Source of the DNA: Corylus avellana
Lineage: Eukaryota; Streptophyta; Magnoliopsida; Fagales; Betulaceae
Length of the DNA: 64,000 nt
Direction: 5' to 3'
NCBI RefSeq assembly: GCF_901000735.1
Contig: NC_081547.1
Location: 21,576,838 to 21,640,837 of the forward strand
Shown here: positions 46,633-59,300 of the stretch, piece after piece
Layout of the letters: each line of letters starts with the position of its first letter
Numbering within the stretch: position 1 is the stretch's first letter
Position numbers and translations under genes: made by a program
The notes under the pieces: model-generated
The model's input: the letters and a program-made list of their open reading frames with translations, nothing else
Database searches by the model: none
Told to the model about the DNA's origin: nothing

Positions 46633-47723
46633 AGTTTTCTCACCTATCTTTCACACTTCTATGTAATTGCTTCTTCAGTTAATGACACACGTCACAATTT
46701 GCTCCATGCACATTCAACTCTCTGTTTTTTTTTTTGGTTTTTTTGTCTTTTTCAGATTCTTTATTGCTCAAAGGTTTTAGGAAATATTATAGAGATTTCT
46801 TCCCCACTCGAAATGTTGAAAAATAATACGATATTCTTTATCTTTTCAAATTGAACATTAATGTATTTTAAATAAAAACCCTCAAGTACAAAGCAACACT
46901 TTTAAATTATTTACTCATTTACAAAAACTTAGAATTTTCTTAAATATAAAGTATTTTTATGTCCTCCCACGTACAGGAAGCAAAAGACGTTTGAAAATTT
47001 TCATTAAATTTCAATAAAAAAAAAATATAAAAAAAAAAATCAAAATTAGTTAAGGAGGAATGGCTTTGTGAGAAAACTAATTGAAGCAGTCCAAATGTTT
47101 GAGAGCAAGATCCCATAAATATATAAATAAAGCTCCCAACGGTGAAGGGTTATTAGGCATAAATGCAACAACTCTTATACTTTTAAAGGTAAAAATAAAA
47201 TTTATTTTTTTGAACTCATAATTAATTATATATTATTATTTATCGTCAGTATAATATTTCACCATTTTATTCGGTGGATGTTAGTTCACAATAGGTAGAA
47301 GAAAGTTGAAATAAATGACGAGCTTGAGAATTATTTACTCATTTACAAAATCCATAAGACAATTTCTCCCTTTTTTTAATTTTTATTTGAATCAACTATT
47401 GATGACATTTGGCCGCTATGACTTTCAAAACATTTTGGGTTCATTAGTGTCATAAGCTAAGCAAAGGATTGCACATAGAGCTAAGTCTCCATTACTTCTT
47501 TCTACAATGGATGGATAATTCGGGTTTTCAAGTGCTTTTCTACCTATATTGTTGTTAGTGTTTGTTAGTGTAATGCCTCCAAAAATGGTCTTGAGCAGTT
47601 TAGTAGGGTTACCGGCAATTGCCCAAATTTAGCTAATTGGTAGCTAACTAAGAAATCGCTTCTCTCTAGCATAGTCAAAGTAAACGCATAGGAAGGTAAA
47701 ATTAATAAATCTGTGGTATCTAA

Positions 47724-47762
<39 letters not shown>

Positions 47763-49168
47763 AGATATAAAACTTTACTAAAATCAAAATTGCACCAAAG
47801 CGAAATCCCCTAAATAATACCCCTTTCATAATCTAATTTTTATCCTATTTACAATTTGTTTTCTCATTTCCATGGAGTGACTAAAATTCATTGTTGAGAA
47901 TTAATTACCCAAGAAGTAAAAAGAAGAAGCAGAAATCTTAGCCGAGACTGCTAAACAAATGTTAAAATTCGCTATTTAGGTTATGTTTGGTGTGCGGAAA
48001 CGCTGATTACCTAGGAATAGGTATATGCAATTTCTCATCAAAAGACTTTCAATTAATTTTCTGAATTATACTTTAGCTTAAAAAATGGTAGTGTCATCTT
48101 GGTACGAAAGAAATAATGTCTCAAACATAAGATAAGTTTGTAGAGTTCACTATTGACTTATGTGGAGTTCACGTAAGTCCACAAAGCTAATGGTTGATTT
48201 GTAAGTTGAGATTGACTAAATGTGGAGAAAATATTGACCTCTAGCATTTCTCCTTTCTAAATCCCCGTCCGATCATTTTGTAAATCTGAAGTGGTCCGGA
48301 AAATGGCCAAAAAGAAGAATGGTGAACCATTCTCCCCGATCTGTTGTCTTCTTTTTTTTTCTGTGAGGACAACTTTTCAGTGTGAAAATGGAACTACTAT
48401 ATCAACTCCTTCTGTGTCACAGCTAATAACAAACACGGAGATTATAGACCAACATTAAGAGATTATGATATTTTCTTAACAAATTTAATAAACATAAACA
48501 ATATTAAGCTAAAAGGGAAAAAAATATGACGATAAGAAACAAGAAAGCCCAAACCTGAATCTGCATCAAAAGACTATTAAAAGTAGCACCTCCCTCCCCT
48601 GCATCTTTCTGCATTGAATCCAACACAACTTTGACTTGGAAACACATGCATTCCTCCATTTATGCCACCTGTTAAGTTCCAGATTAACCAAGTGTCTATA
48701 GTATCAAAAAGAGCATCCCCTGCTTTCACAGCTTCCTTAACAGCATCCACATTTTCCTTCAACCAGAGCAGCTAATTCACTGCACTGAAATAGGTGCTTA
48801 TGGGCAGACCACACACCTTCCACAAAATGAGTCCTTCCCCCTCGCAATTCCTTCTCCAATTTTCTGTACAATTAAAACCACAAAAATCCAAATAAGGTAC
48901 TCCAATTCATCCAGAAAAAGAACATGTACTCTTATATTGATAAAATATAAAGAAAAATAGTAGTTAATATACTTAAGTAAATCAAAACCCATTAGCTTAA
49001 ACTTTTAGACTAAAGTAGTATCCATATATGGATATTAATGTACGAGGTCCTTCTCAAATTAGGCTGGGATATTTTGTCCATATAGATGTTATGACTTGCA
49101 AGTTTATTATAGTTATTAAGATAAGAGTTGTAATATGTGGCTTTTTTTACTCAAATTTATGAATAAAT
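46250..49168 (+). repeat. Duplicated block, copy 2
   Basis: It matches 37131-40525 in the same order: decayed RLP exons, the LTR fragment 47569-47715, and the glycerol kinase exon. It lacks the solo LTR of copy 1 and keeps about 280 bases near 46945-47230 that copy 1 lost. A TA run at about 47730-47760 is longer here. Many single-base differences show that the copies are not identical. Confidence 0.85.
48643..48862 (-). pseudogene. Glycerol kinase exon fragment, copy 2
   Basis: The same exon as 40000-40224, with the same TAG in the AVK-LLW motif. Here [11 protein letters not shown] keeps the usual residues, while copy 1 has [11 protein letters not shown]. An added base near 48832 shifts the frame at the equivalent of HFVE. 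It is non-functional. Confidence 0.83.
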
Positions 49169-50344
49169 TACTGATTGATCACTCTCTCAATATCCTTCTT
49201 TGATTAAATGGAGGTCCAATATTTTAACTCGGAATGGTGCAATCTTAATATGTTTATTTAACTTTATCTTGGCTGTGGTTGCCATGCATTGAAGATATCC
49301 TTTATCCCCCTATTATGTCTCTCTGTAATGTATTGGGTGAGATCACATATTATGAGCACAATGCATGATATTCTTGAGTGGTCTTAAACCGCATAAGTAA
49401 GATTAGCATTATATAATTCATATTTGACAAATTAATTTTTATTGAGAATGAGGAAACAGATGAATCAGGAGTACAACTGTTAAAAACATGTATTTGATAC
49501 GTTTAGATAATTAGTATATTAGGTAAAATATTGCAATCATCCATTTACAGATATGATGCTTTTGGCGTATGATAATTAGTACCCATAATTTGTTTTTGAT
49601 TCAATACTTTTTACTTAATTTATACATTTCAGATATGTGTTGCTCTCTGCCTCAAGTTCATATATGTTTATTGTAAAATTACTTTTACTTTGTTGAATAT
49701 TATGCACTATTCCTTTCTGAGAAGCATCGATATCGGTGGGTAACTAGCTTGTTTGTAAGAGTTTTGACTTGATTTATTTGGAGATTTATATGCAAGTATG
49801 TATTCGTAGACTATTTATGTTGGGTTGATCTTGCGCCCTCATAGTACTCAATCTATCTGCTAATTAAACGATTTTCTTAGTTAAAATGAATAGCCATATA
49901 AAGCATATTGTTTGCTCAATTGTACTACCAATAGAAATTCAAATTCTCTACAAATTGGATTGTGTCTTAAAGGGCTAGCCCAAATGAGAATGCTCCAAAT
50001 AGACTTTCCCTGTCTTGCTATCTTTTCAATAATCGTTGCCTATGCTGTCCTCATCTTTCCTTGATATTCTTTAGCCTTATTTTTACCGATGGCTTAGTTT
50101 CTTCAGGCTCCCTCCTCCTCTCCCCCTTCCCCCTCTCCCCGCCTCTTAATCCCCCCTCCCCTTCTGCACTTTCTTTTTTTTTTTCTTTTCTTTTTTTTTT
50201 TTTTTTTTTTTTTGTAGGTGTTTTTTGGCTAGAAATCAGCAACCCCGGCCACTACGGCCCGCCCTCCAAGGTGCTGAGCCTCCCTTCTCCTCCATCCGCT
50301 CCACCATATGCCAACACTGGCCGATGCCCATCATCTCCTTCACT
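49169..50344. other. Segment of copy 2 not seen in copy 1
   Basis: It would fill the gap of copy 1 if the inverted contig were flipped. It includes a CT-rich block (about 50105-50170) and a T run (50171-50213). After these comes a GC-rich stretch (about 50230-50345, PGHYGPPSKVLSLPSPPSAP in one frame) that I do not recognise. No gene is supported. Confidence 0.5.
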
Positions 50345-53085
50345 CTGGTCGTTGCTGATTTGCTGGTTGTGTTCCTTGTTTTGTTTGTTTTTGAATAATA
50401 GTTTTCTCTTTAGATCTACTCTCATGAGCGATCTATGAGGAAAATGACGTAGTTTCCCGACCGTTTTGAGTCGATGAGGAGTAGATCTAGTCTTCTCAGG
50501 AGCAAATGTGCTTTTATGACTATTTTTCTGTTAGGGCTATGTTTTTTCCGTTTTCTATTATCTGTATTTTTGTTTGAATAAGGATTGTCCAAACCTTTGG
50601 GTTGTGGATGTGATCTGTTTTCAGAGCGAGAAAGATGAGCTACCTATGCATTGAGTTGAGTCTGTTAGGAACAAATCTGGTGTTACAATTGAAAAGTAGT
50701 CATAGATTAGCGGATATTGATGTCATATATAGGTCTTGAATGTTTGATTTTTCTGTAAGCATCTATAATTTGTAACCTCATAACTTCTGCTATGATTTTT
50801 CAGAGCTTTTTGCTCTGTGATGCAAGAGCGTTATACTCGTGATCCTTCTTCAATGAGACTAGAATTTTTTTCAAAAAAAAAAAAAATAAATAAATAAATC
50901 ATATACTTCAACAAGTAATGTTATGGATCATTATTTTGTGCGCCTTTTATCTTTCTATAGTTGATATAGGTTTTAAAATCACCATTAGATAAAATCAATA
51001 GTTATTCATCCAAAATTCAATAATGATTTAAAAGCCATATCAATTTCGAGATAATAAAAACATTGCTCTTACTACAATGTTAAGCTTCTAGGTCATAGTA
51101 AAAGGAAAAACTTGACCCCCCTAAGAAAGAACATTATCTTTCATTTCATTTTGGATCATATGCTTAAAAAAGATGACATGATCACACATCTTATAGTTGG
51201 GCTGAGCCCATATAAGCTACAAGTTCCTAGAATGAGGCCCAAAGCAAATAAGGTTTGCATAAGAGCACTAGTAACAATTTTTTTATTTTTTTTATTTTTT
51301 ATTTTCCCTAAGTTTAGGAAACAAAACTATTTTTTGCTTTTCTATCAAAATATATTTCACAATAACTTCTCTTACATTTTCGTATACCATTAAAATATTA
51401 TTTCTTTACAAAATACAAGTTCCCTACCTACCCTCATATTTTAACAAAATTCCAACCCAAACCCTAATGAAGGATAAAAAGATGAAAGATGAAAGTGAAA
51501 TATTTATATTAAAATAATATATAGGAATCACTTTTGGTTCATTACGCATTGAAAAACACTCTAGCTACTCAATGGTGTTGGTTAAATTTAGGAAAAATGA
51601 TGTGGGTCAGTTTATGTATTTTTTTTTTGAAATTTTTCCTAAACATAAAGAAGAGAATGGGCTATAGGGTATCTAGTGCTAGTCCTCTTATGGATTATGT
51701 AAATTTAGTCCCTAAAAAGCCCAAATTGCTTAGTTGACATGATTTTTAATTTTATCCTTCTTTAACGGTTACCAATAAATACCTGAGTTAAACTTATACA
51801 CCTTATTTAAAAAATAAAAAAATAATAAATAAAAATAAATTATACGCTTTTATCGTTTGAAAAAAACAAAAAAAAAAAGGTACAATATAACAATAATTCA
51901 CATGTTCTCTCTTTCTTTTTCTTGGTTCAGTAGATGTGAAAGTTAATTTATAAAGAAAAAAAATTAAAAAAGCTTAAAGGTAATAATAAGGAAAGACAAT
52001 GGTAGTTGTGGATATATAAACCGTTAGTTGGCCCTCTCGGCACAGTCACCAGAAGGGATAGTTTACCTTGACTTCATTGTGACCAATTTCTCCATGTAGT
52101 TGCCCCTCTCGGCACGGTCACAAAGAGGGACAGTTTACCTTGACTTCATTGTGGCCAATTTTTCCACGTAGTTGGTCCTCTCGGCACGGTCACCAGAAGG
52201 GACAGTTTACCTTGACTTCCTTGTCACCAATTTTTCCATGTAGTAGTAGTTGGCCCTCTCGGTACGGTCACCAGTAAGGACAGTTTACCTTGACTTCATT
52301 GTAACCAATTTTTCCATGTATTTGGCCCTCTCGGCACAGTCACCAGGAGGGACAGTTTACCTTGACTTCATTGTGACCAATTTTTCTATGTAGTTGGCCC
52401 TCTTGGCACGGTCACCAGGAGGGATAGTTTACCTTGACTTCATTGTGACCAATTTTTTCATGTAGTAGTTGGCCCTCTCGGCACGGTCACCAAGAGGGAC
52501 AGTTTACCTTGACTTCATTGTGACCAATTTTTCCATGTAGCATCAGCAAATTAGATTTTTTTTAGATTTTTTTTTTTTTTTTTTTTTTGGCGATTTCGTC
52601 TCAAACAACCTCAGCAAACAGCAAAATAGTGATTTTGGTTTGATGAATGAACAATATTCTTTGAAAAAAAGTTTAAGAAAGAATAAAGAAATCTTTGAAA
52701 ATAATATTTAATTTAAATTGTGAAAATTGATAGTTAAAATAGTGAGGTTGATAGGGTGTTTTAAAAAAATTGATAGTTAAAATAGAAAAAATGTGATTTT
52801 TAGCCATTTTAGTAAATAAAATTTGGTGAGGCAGTTAATAATACTCTAAGGTGACAATAGATTTGGAAAAAACACTAATATGTTTGGCAATGAACTTGCT
52901 AAACTCCCACTTTTTTCAACTCTCCAACATTCTTACCCTTTTTTATTTTATTTTTATATCAAATGAATTATTTTTTATTACTTTCTATTAATATTCAAAT
53001 AAAAAACTCACTACAAAAGAAAACTTATTTCCCTCTTTCGTACTACAATTTCAAATATTTTATCCACCTCATATCACATTAAACA
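50345..53085 (+). repeat. Partner of the inverted contig
   Basis: The complement of 40626-43262. The part 50345-50895 ends in a poly-A block after a sequence containing TTTTTGCTCTGTGATGCAAG and may be a retroposed sequence (LINE-like tail). The rest holds the tandem array at 52027-52545 and a TIR-element interior near 52900-53085. Confidence 0.9.
52027..52545. repeat. Tandem array, seven units of about 70-75 bp
   Basis: The complement of the array at 41151-41599, with one unit more. The extra unit lies between the two that join directly in the other copy, so a whole unit was gained or lost. Degenerate single units also occur near 54880-54945, 56790-56870 and 60780-60870. Confidence 0.88.
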
Positions 53086-53814
53086 CTTTCAAAGTAAAAA
53101 TCACTCATCAAGTTCATTCCCATGCCACCCCGTCTCCAAGATCTTGTCCCATCCCATGTGCTAGATTTAATGCATTATACTTTTTTAATGACTTTATGAA
53201 AAAAAATGTTTGTCCTTGTTGACGTTGAATCAGATCTCTCCAAACGCTAGGGCGTTGTTTGGTAGACACATGCCACACCCAAATATTGTTCATAAGCTGA
53301 TGAAAAAAAAAAAAATGAGAGTAATGATGTATTAGTATAGAAAAGTGAAAAATGAGTATTGAAAAGTGGAAACGTTTTATTTTTTAGTATTTTTTATTTA
53401 TTTAAATAGTAATAAAAATAAAAATATTTTGATATTGATTTTTTTTTTTAAAATGAGAGAAGTAGTATTCGAGAATGGAATGGTATTTAACAAACCCATC
53501 CTAGATTCGCATGCATTGAACTTTCAAAGTCCAATAAATCCTTCACGCGTTCTCCATACTTTGGAAGTCTTTCTTTTCATTTATAGTCTTCCGACACAAT
53601 TTCAGTGGTACAAGAAGGAAAGTAAGGCAACTTTATGGGTAAAATGAATGTAATTTTTAGTCTAAGTCAACTACAAAAGTTGAGGCACATTGCTGTCAAT
53701 TTGGAAATTCAGGCACTCATCTTTAATGCATTATTCATCACATATTTTTGGAGTGAGGTTCATTTGTAATTTTAGAGAACTGCATATTATACCAAGTAAG
53801 GACTAAAATACCAC
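53086..53814. other. Intergenic with a possible TIR element
   Basis: GGCGTTGTTTGGTAGAC near 53251 and ATTTAACAAACCCATCC near 53486 could be the ends of another TGTTTGG-type element, but pairing is weak. No gene is seen. Confidence 0.35.
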
Positions 53815-54180
53815 CTAGGGTGGTAGTTTAATGGTCTTAAGGAAATTTTATGAGGTTGGGCATGCATTAGGGTCTGGGTTCGACTCCAACAATAAAAATC
53901 CTTTAGCCTATTATCATTTAGCCTATTAGTGTTAGCCATCTTGAGTCCCGTTGATGTCCTGATAGGGTAGGTGCTAAGTTATTTACCTATTAGTGTTAGT
54001 CACCTTGAGTCTCATTGATGCCCTGATGGGACGGGTGCTAAGTTATGGCTCGGTCGGTTTTAAGGGAGCGCCTGCAGTTCTCACAGCCGAGGCCCCTCCT
54101 GAGTGGCGTCTCGCGAGTTGATGTTACTGTGGTCATGCCCAAGTAGAATAGCTACAATTGGCCTCCCCTCCAACCTTTTA
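53815..54180 (+). mobile_element. SINE (family A), with internal duplication
   Basis: GGTGGTAGTTTAATGGTCTTA (box A-like) and GGGTTCGACTCC (box B-like) are followed by GGGAGCGCCTGCAGTTCTC and AGTAGAATAGCTACAATTGG. A segment of about 65 bases (CCTATTAGTGTTAGCCATCT and on) is repeated in tandem in this copy only, which makes it longer than the copy at 59456. Its own target duplication was not found. Confidence 0.72.
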
Positions 54181-54639
54181 AATTAAACCTAATAAGCGAA
54201 GCATATTATACTGAAATCTCGACCTTATGTTTTGCTCATACAAAATTAAATCAAATAAGATCTTAACTTCAATTAAAGAAATTCAGATTTGCTCATTTCC
54301 TTAATTGATTAAACTTAACTATAACATATAGGTTTTCTATTTTTATTTGTATTGATTAAGCTTAACCACATCTTATAGATCTTCTCTAAATATCTTGTCC
54401 ATATGTACATAAGACGAGTTTGTAGACAAGTGTGTCGATGATCCTCAGAAAACACATCGTTAGTACGCTCTTCAGACACCATTACAGATAAGCTTATGTA
54501 AAAGTCCTTCACAATTATGCTTTGATCAAATTGTTCCCAAAACAAATTACATCCAAAATTATTTTGTCACTGAATTAGCTAATTTAAAAACCTAACAGCC
54601 TCATTAATAAATAAACCTAAATAAAATTAAAAGACCAAT

Positions 54640-55810
54640 TATTTGTTTTGAGATAATGGTCTTGAAGGCAACACTACACTCAGACGAAGGAAGGCCTGTT
54701 GTGACTTCTGTTTTTCTCGAACTCAAAAATAATTTATGCATATGTTAACAATGATAATCTTCCTCAGTTAGGCTCGCATTACGAAGGGTCCCCAGTTCGA
54801 AGACTGTGACTAGCCATTGACCTCAACCTTCTAACACGGCAATCAATCTCTCCGGGCAATAATTGTTGTGGATAGGCCTCTGGACAGGGTCACAGACTCA
54901 TAAGGAGGAGACAATTCATTTACATTTAAGGCGACAGAGATTTGGGATGAAAAAGTCTGTAGGTGCTGGAATAAATGGAGGCACATCACTGTAACAAAAT
55001 GGACCACCAATTCATGTGAGAGTGGAAACTAAGGGGAAGGGTCCCTAGTTTAGAAGACTGACTCTAGCCACTGACTCCAACCTTCAAACACGGCAATCAA
55101 TCCCTCCATACCATATCATAATTATTGAACCACAAAGAAGAGCTCTCAATTTCAAGATAGGAAAAATATTAGATTTCAACAACTTATAAGAAAGAATACC
55201 ACCAACACACAAGGATATATATAGATAGCTAATAATAATAACTTCACAAGATTAATATATAATATCACTTATATATTTTTTTTTCAGAGGTAGCTTAATC
55301 GGCTAAGACCACGCCTAATGAAACGGAAGTTACTAGTTCGAATCCCCATCCCCCTCTTGTGCGAACATGTATATATATATATATATCACTTATCATATCT
55401 AATGAATTAATACTTATTCAAATGAACATTGTCTTCTCTCGAATTCGGTTCAACTTTCCATTACAGTTTTTGTTCTACACATTCTAACTTTGTTAAAACA
55501 AATTATTCATCTTATTAGTGATTTATATTATGATCCATTCTCCAAGCTCCTCTATCTGAGTTGGATTTACTGTTTTTCCTTATCCTTAAAATCGGGATTG
55601 TGAGAGTCGGTTAGGTGGACCCTTGGTGTAAGCTCTGAAAGTCTGGAGTTGTAAGAATTATGGACGGTTTGGATCAAATTTGAAAGTCTGGAGTAAGGAG
55701 ATTTCTTTTCGGAAATTATGGATGGCTTGGATTAAATTTGGAGTGATTGGAATTGAAGGTTGAGATTAAAAGCATTGAGTTGGAAAATGTGTGTTGGCGG
55801 GTGGGCATTA
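54640..55810 (+). repeat. Local segmental repeat, unit 1
   Basis: It shares long blocks in the same order with 60230-62120 and partly with 56780-57560: AATGGTCTTGAAGGCAACAC, ACACGGCAATCAATCCCTCC, GAAAGAATACC, and AATTATGGACGGTTTGGAT. There is no coding content. It carries the SINE at 55273-55382. Confidence 0.75.
55273..55382 (+). mobile_element. Short tRNA-like SINE (family B), intact copy
   Basis: A perfect 11-bp duplication ATATCACTTAT flanks it at 55262-55272 and 55383-55393. TAGCTTAATCGGCTA (box A-like) and AGTTCGAATCCCC (box B-like) are followed by a CT-rich stretch, TGTGCGAACATG and a TA tail. The paralogous segments at about 57235 and 61145 lack the insertion. At 110 bases it is short even for a plant SINE. 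Confidence 0.8.
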
Positions 55811-56145
55811 AAATGTGTGTTGGCAGGTGGGCCACCCCCACCCCGCTCTTGGGGGTGACTTCAGCCACCTCAAGGGCCAAATCATTTTTTTTTAAAAAAA
55901 TTGTTTGGCCCTTAGGGGTGGCCAAATGACCCCAAAAGGCCATGGAGTGGCTTTGGCCACCGCAAACCTACCAGTTTGCGGTGGCCGAAGCCACTCTCAG
56001 GCCAAATAGTGGCCCTTGGGGGTGGTCCACCCCGACCATATCAAATAATAATAATAAAATTATATTATTTTATTATTTATTATTTTAAAAGATTAAATAA
56101 TATTTTATTATTTTTAATTAGTGAAACACGTGGCATTTTTGTTCC
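55810..56145. mobile_element. GC-cored foldback element
   Basis: Nested hairpins: GGGCCAAATCATTTTTTTTT pairs with its complement around 55896, and GAGTGGCTTTGGCCACCGCA pairs with TGCGGTGGCCGAAGCCACTC around 55970. An AT-rich flank (AATAATAATAATAAAATTA) and AATTAGTGAAACACGTGGC follow on the right. A related right flank is seen near 63160-63192 and related left flanks near 62330 and 62895. Confidence 0.6.
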
Positions 56146-56779
56146 TCCTTCCCATAATTATTGGACCAAAAAAGGATCACAAAAAATATCTCTCAGTTTG
56201 AAGATAAGAAAAATAAAATAATTAAAAATATTATATTTCAGCAACTTATGGGAAAGAATACCAAGAACACACCTTAATATAGATAGCTAATAATAATTGT
56301 GAAATTTTGGTATACATGAATATATACGTCGAAGATTTAGTAGTATATATTGATTGTTTAGGGTGTTATTTTCTTCCAAGACAGGCAACTCTTATATATA
56401 TACGTGTTATTTTCATCCAAATAGTTATTTTCATCCAAATAATTTTTTTTTTTTAATTTTTTTTTAAATTTTTAAATTTTATTTTTTTAAGAAAAAATAA
56501 ATTGATGTTGGGTTGATCTTGTGCTTTCTTATTACTCAATCTTCTAATGTGTCATACATTTTCTTTGTAAAAATGAGTAGCCCAATGAAAATCATTTTTT
56601 ATACCATTTTCTAATGAGCTCTATAGTCTGATATCGCATGGAGCTTCCTGTCAATATCAAATCTGCAACATCTAGTCTTGCATGATTGAAGGCCTTCTAG
56701 TGGCACTTGAGATATTGTCATTTGTCAAATATACTTGCGATATTGGCAGAAAAAAAAATTAAAAAGAAAAAACGGAAAG

Positions 56780-57560
56780 ATTGTTAGTTAGCCCTCTGTG
56801 CACAGTCACAGGTAGGGAACAATTTACCTTGACTTTGCTGGGGACCAGTGGAATCATTTTTCCATGTAAGATGACAAAGACTTGGAAAAAAAGAGTAAAA
56901 ATAGTCTGGAGGTGCTTGTCCCATCACCCATGTGCTAGAATATAATGTGTATTCTTCCTCAATTTCATTTGCATTACAGAAGACCATCTCTATCTACCCA
57001 TTGACCTCAACCTTCAAACACGGCAATCAATCCCTCCTTCCCATAATTATTGGACCAAATAAGGATCACAAAAAATATCTCTCAGTTTGAAGATAAGAAA
57101 AATATTATATTTCAACAACATAGGAGAAAGAATACCTAGAACACACGATGATATAGATAGCTAATAATAATTATAAAAAATAATTCAAATAAAAAATAAA
57201 AATAAAATAAAATAAACTTCACAAGATTAATATATAATAAGATCATTGACCATATCTAATAAAGTGATATTTATTCCGATAGACGTTGCAATATGAAAAT
57301 ATTAAAACTGACTGCCTTGGTGAAACTTCAACAACAAAATGGGAATTTCTTAAAAAAAATTTTGGTTAGTAAAAAGAAAAACATAAATAAATTCTCAGGT
57401 TTCCTTTTTTTTTTTTAGTTGTCTTCTCTTGAATTCGGTTCAAGTTCCGTTACATTTTTCTTTTTCTTTTTTTAATGTAATTATCATTCTTCCGCACATT
57501 CTGTAGCTGTGAAATTTCTGGTATACATGAATATATACGTAGAAGATTTAGTAGTATATA
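56780..57560 (+). repeat. Local segmental repeat, unit 2 (partial)
   Basis: It starts with a single decayed unit of the 70-bp array (CACAGTCAC, then ACCTTGACTTTG), then ACACGGCAATCAATCCCTCC and AAGATAAGAAAAATATTATA, as in units 1 and 3. It is shorter and lacks the GGACGGTTTGGAT end. Confidence 0.65.
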
Positions 57561-57791
57561 TTGATTGTATTTAGCGTGTTACACGAGTTGAAAACATTTG
57601 TTGCTACTTCTTCCAAGACAGGCATATGTGAGAGCTTCTCAAATTATACTGACATATTTTGTCACATTCTTTGGGCAGTTATTTTGGTTACTCTTGTTGG
57701 AGATGCTCATACAAGCTTACTATATAGTCATTAAGATAAGAGTTGTGATGTAGATCGGAAAAGCTAAAGATTCCATAAAGAAGAGCTACGA

Positions 57792-59300
57792 TGTAACGCC
57801 TCCAAAATTAGCCTTGGCTAACCTGGTAGGGTTACTAGCAATTACCTCAATTTAACCAACTTGTGGCCAAATGAAGAATCGCCCCTCTAAGCATTATCAG
57901 AGTTAATACATAGGAAGGTGAAATAAATCTGAGAACTATTAAATCATGAAATGGACAAGTATATTTCTCAAAATTAAAGACATGGAGCAACTAATACTAA
58001 TGTAAAACAAACCTGAAAGCAGTATGAGATTCTAAAGCAAGGTCCGTAGTGGCAACCGTGCTACTCATCGGTTCTAGTGACAAACTTCTTAAAAGGGTAA
58101 TAACAGTGTAAATCTAACGACTTAGTAAGTAAACCTCACAATTAGGCATGATTGAGCCCATTTAAGCAGAAATAAACGTGCAGTTTTAATAAACATTTAA
58201 AAAATGTGTTGTCTCCGTTAATACACCATAAAAGTATTGTTTGGTTAATAAAAGAGTGGTGTACGCCTGGTTGCAATCGCCTCAGTATTTTAATGCATGA
58301 AAAACTAACTTTCATGTATGGTCTATCCGAGATATTACCACTTCTCAGCAAGGTTGGCGCTATCTCGAGTGACCTGAAATACAATGCCGGTGCCCTATCC
58401 ATTGTACGCTACCGTACATCCCATTAGTGGCAAGACAGAGTCCGACCTTAGGTGGCCCACACCACTAATGATATCCGTCCTATAGTGACCAACCATTAGG
58501 GAATGGCTGCGCCTGGTCACGAAACCATTGGATCCAAAACACACATAACAATACGCACATTTGACTATAAAATGAAGTCTATATAGTAAGCCCATGGCCA
58601 TTATACCGCACGTACCAGTGTACCATGTTATATAATGCATCTTATTAATCAGTTGATAAAGCAATTACCAAGTTATTACGAAAAGTAGACATGCTCATAT
58701 CATACTCGTGATCAGTCAACTGACATATCCCATGTTTTTAAGGAAAGAGTTCGTAAGTGTTTACTTACCTCGCACGCTCGCGTGAATCCTCCAACATTGC
58801 TAAATCCTGCTATAACGGAATATAACACACCCTTATACATAGTACTAGAGGATCCTTAGGAGTAAGATACTAGGTTAACCTAATGTAAAGGGTTGCTGGG
58901 GCCTAAATTGCACAAATGGTGCTAAGGTGGATGTCTGACCTCCTCACTGTACGTCCAGGCTTGAGAGCGTACGTCCAGTCAATGAGTAGGCATTTCAGCC
59001 AAACGCTCCAACTGCGTTTCAGGGTTTCTATAAAACTTATAAGCTATCATTTATCTTTCTAGGCTATTGAATAAACACATGCAACGTAAGAAAACTCAAT
59101 CATCATGCAATATAAGGGATCGAAGGCTCTTTTAAACTCTTTTTGAAAACATTATAGACTTTGTAAGAAATGATGCAAGAACTCTAACATGGTGCCTATA
59201 AAACTTAAAACAGTACAAAGACAACATTAAAAACATAGAAATGGGCAAGGGTTACCTAGGGAAAAATGGCAAGAACTAAAGCTCTCCTTTCTAAGCCATT
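57792..59300 (-). mobile_element. Solo-LTR family, second copy (truncated)
   Basis: It begins TGTAACGCCTCCAAAATTAG and is collinear with 28645-29227 plus 35065 onward. Shared blocks include AGTAAGCCCATGGCC, CACGTACC, GTTTACTTACCTCG and TCCTGCTATAACG. The other end fades near 59300 before a GGGACATCACA-like end. It shows the uninterrupted sequence at the site where the first copy carries the Copia element. Confidence 0.65.

Noticed and set aside
55273..55382. Possible tRNA gene
   Set aside because: Only box-like motifs are present. The stems of a tRNA cloverleaf cannot be formed, and it has a TA tail and target duplication as a SINE does.
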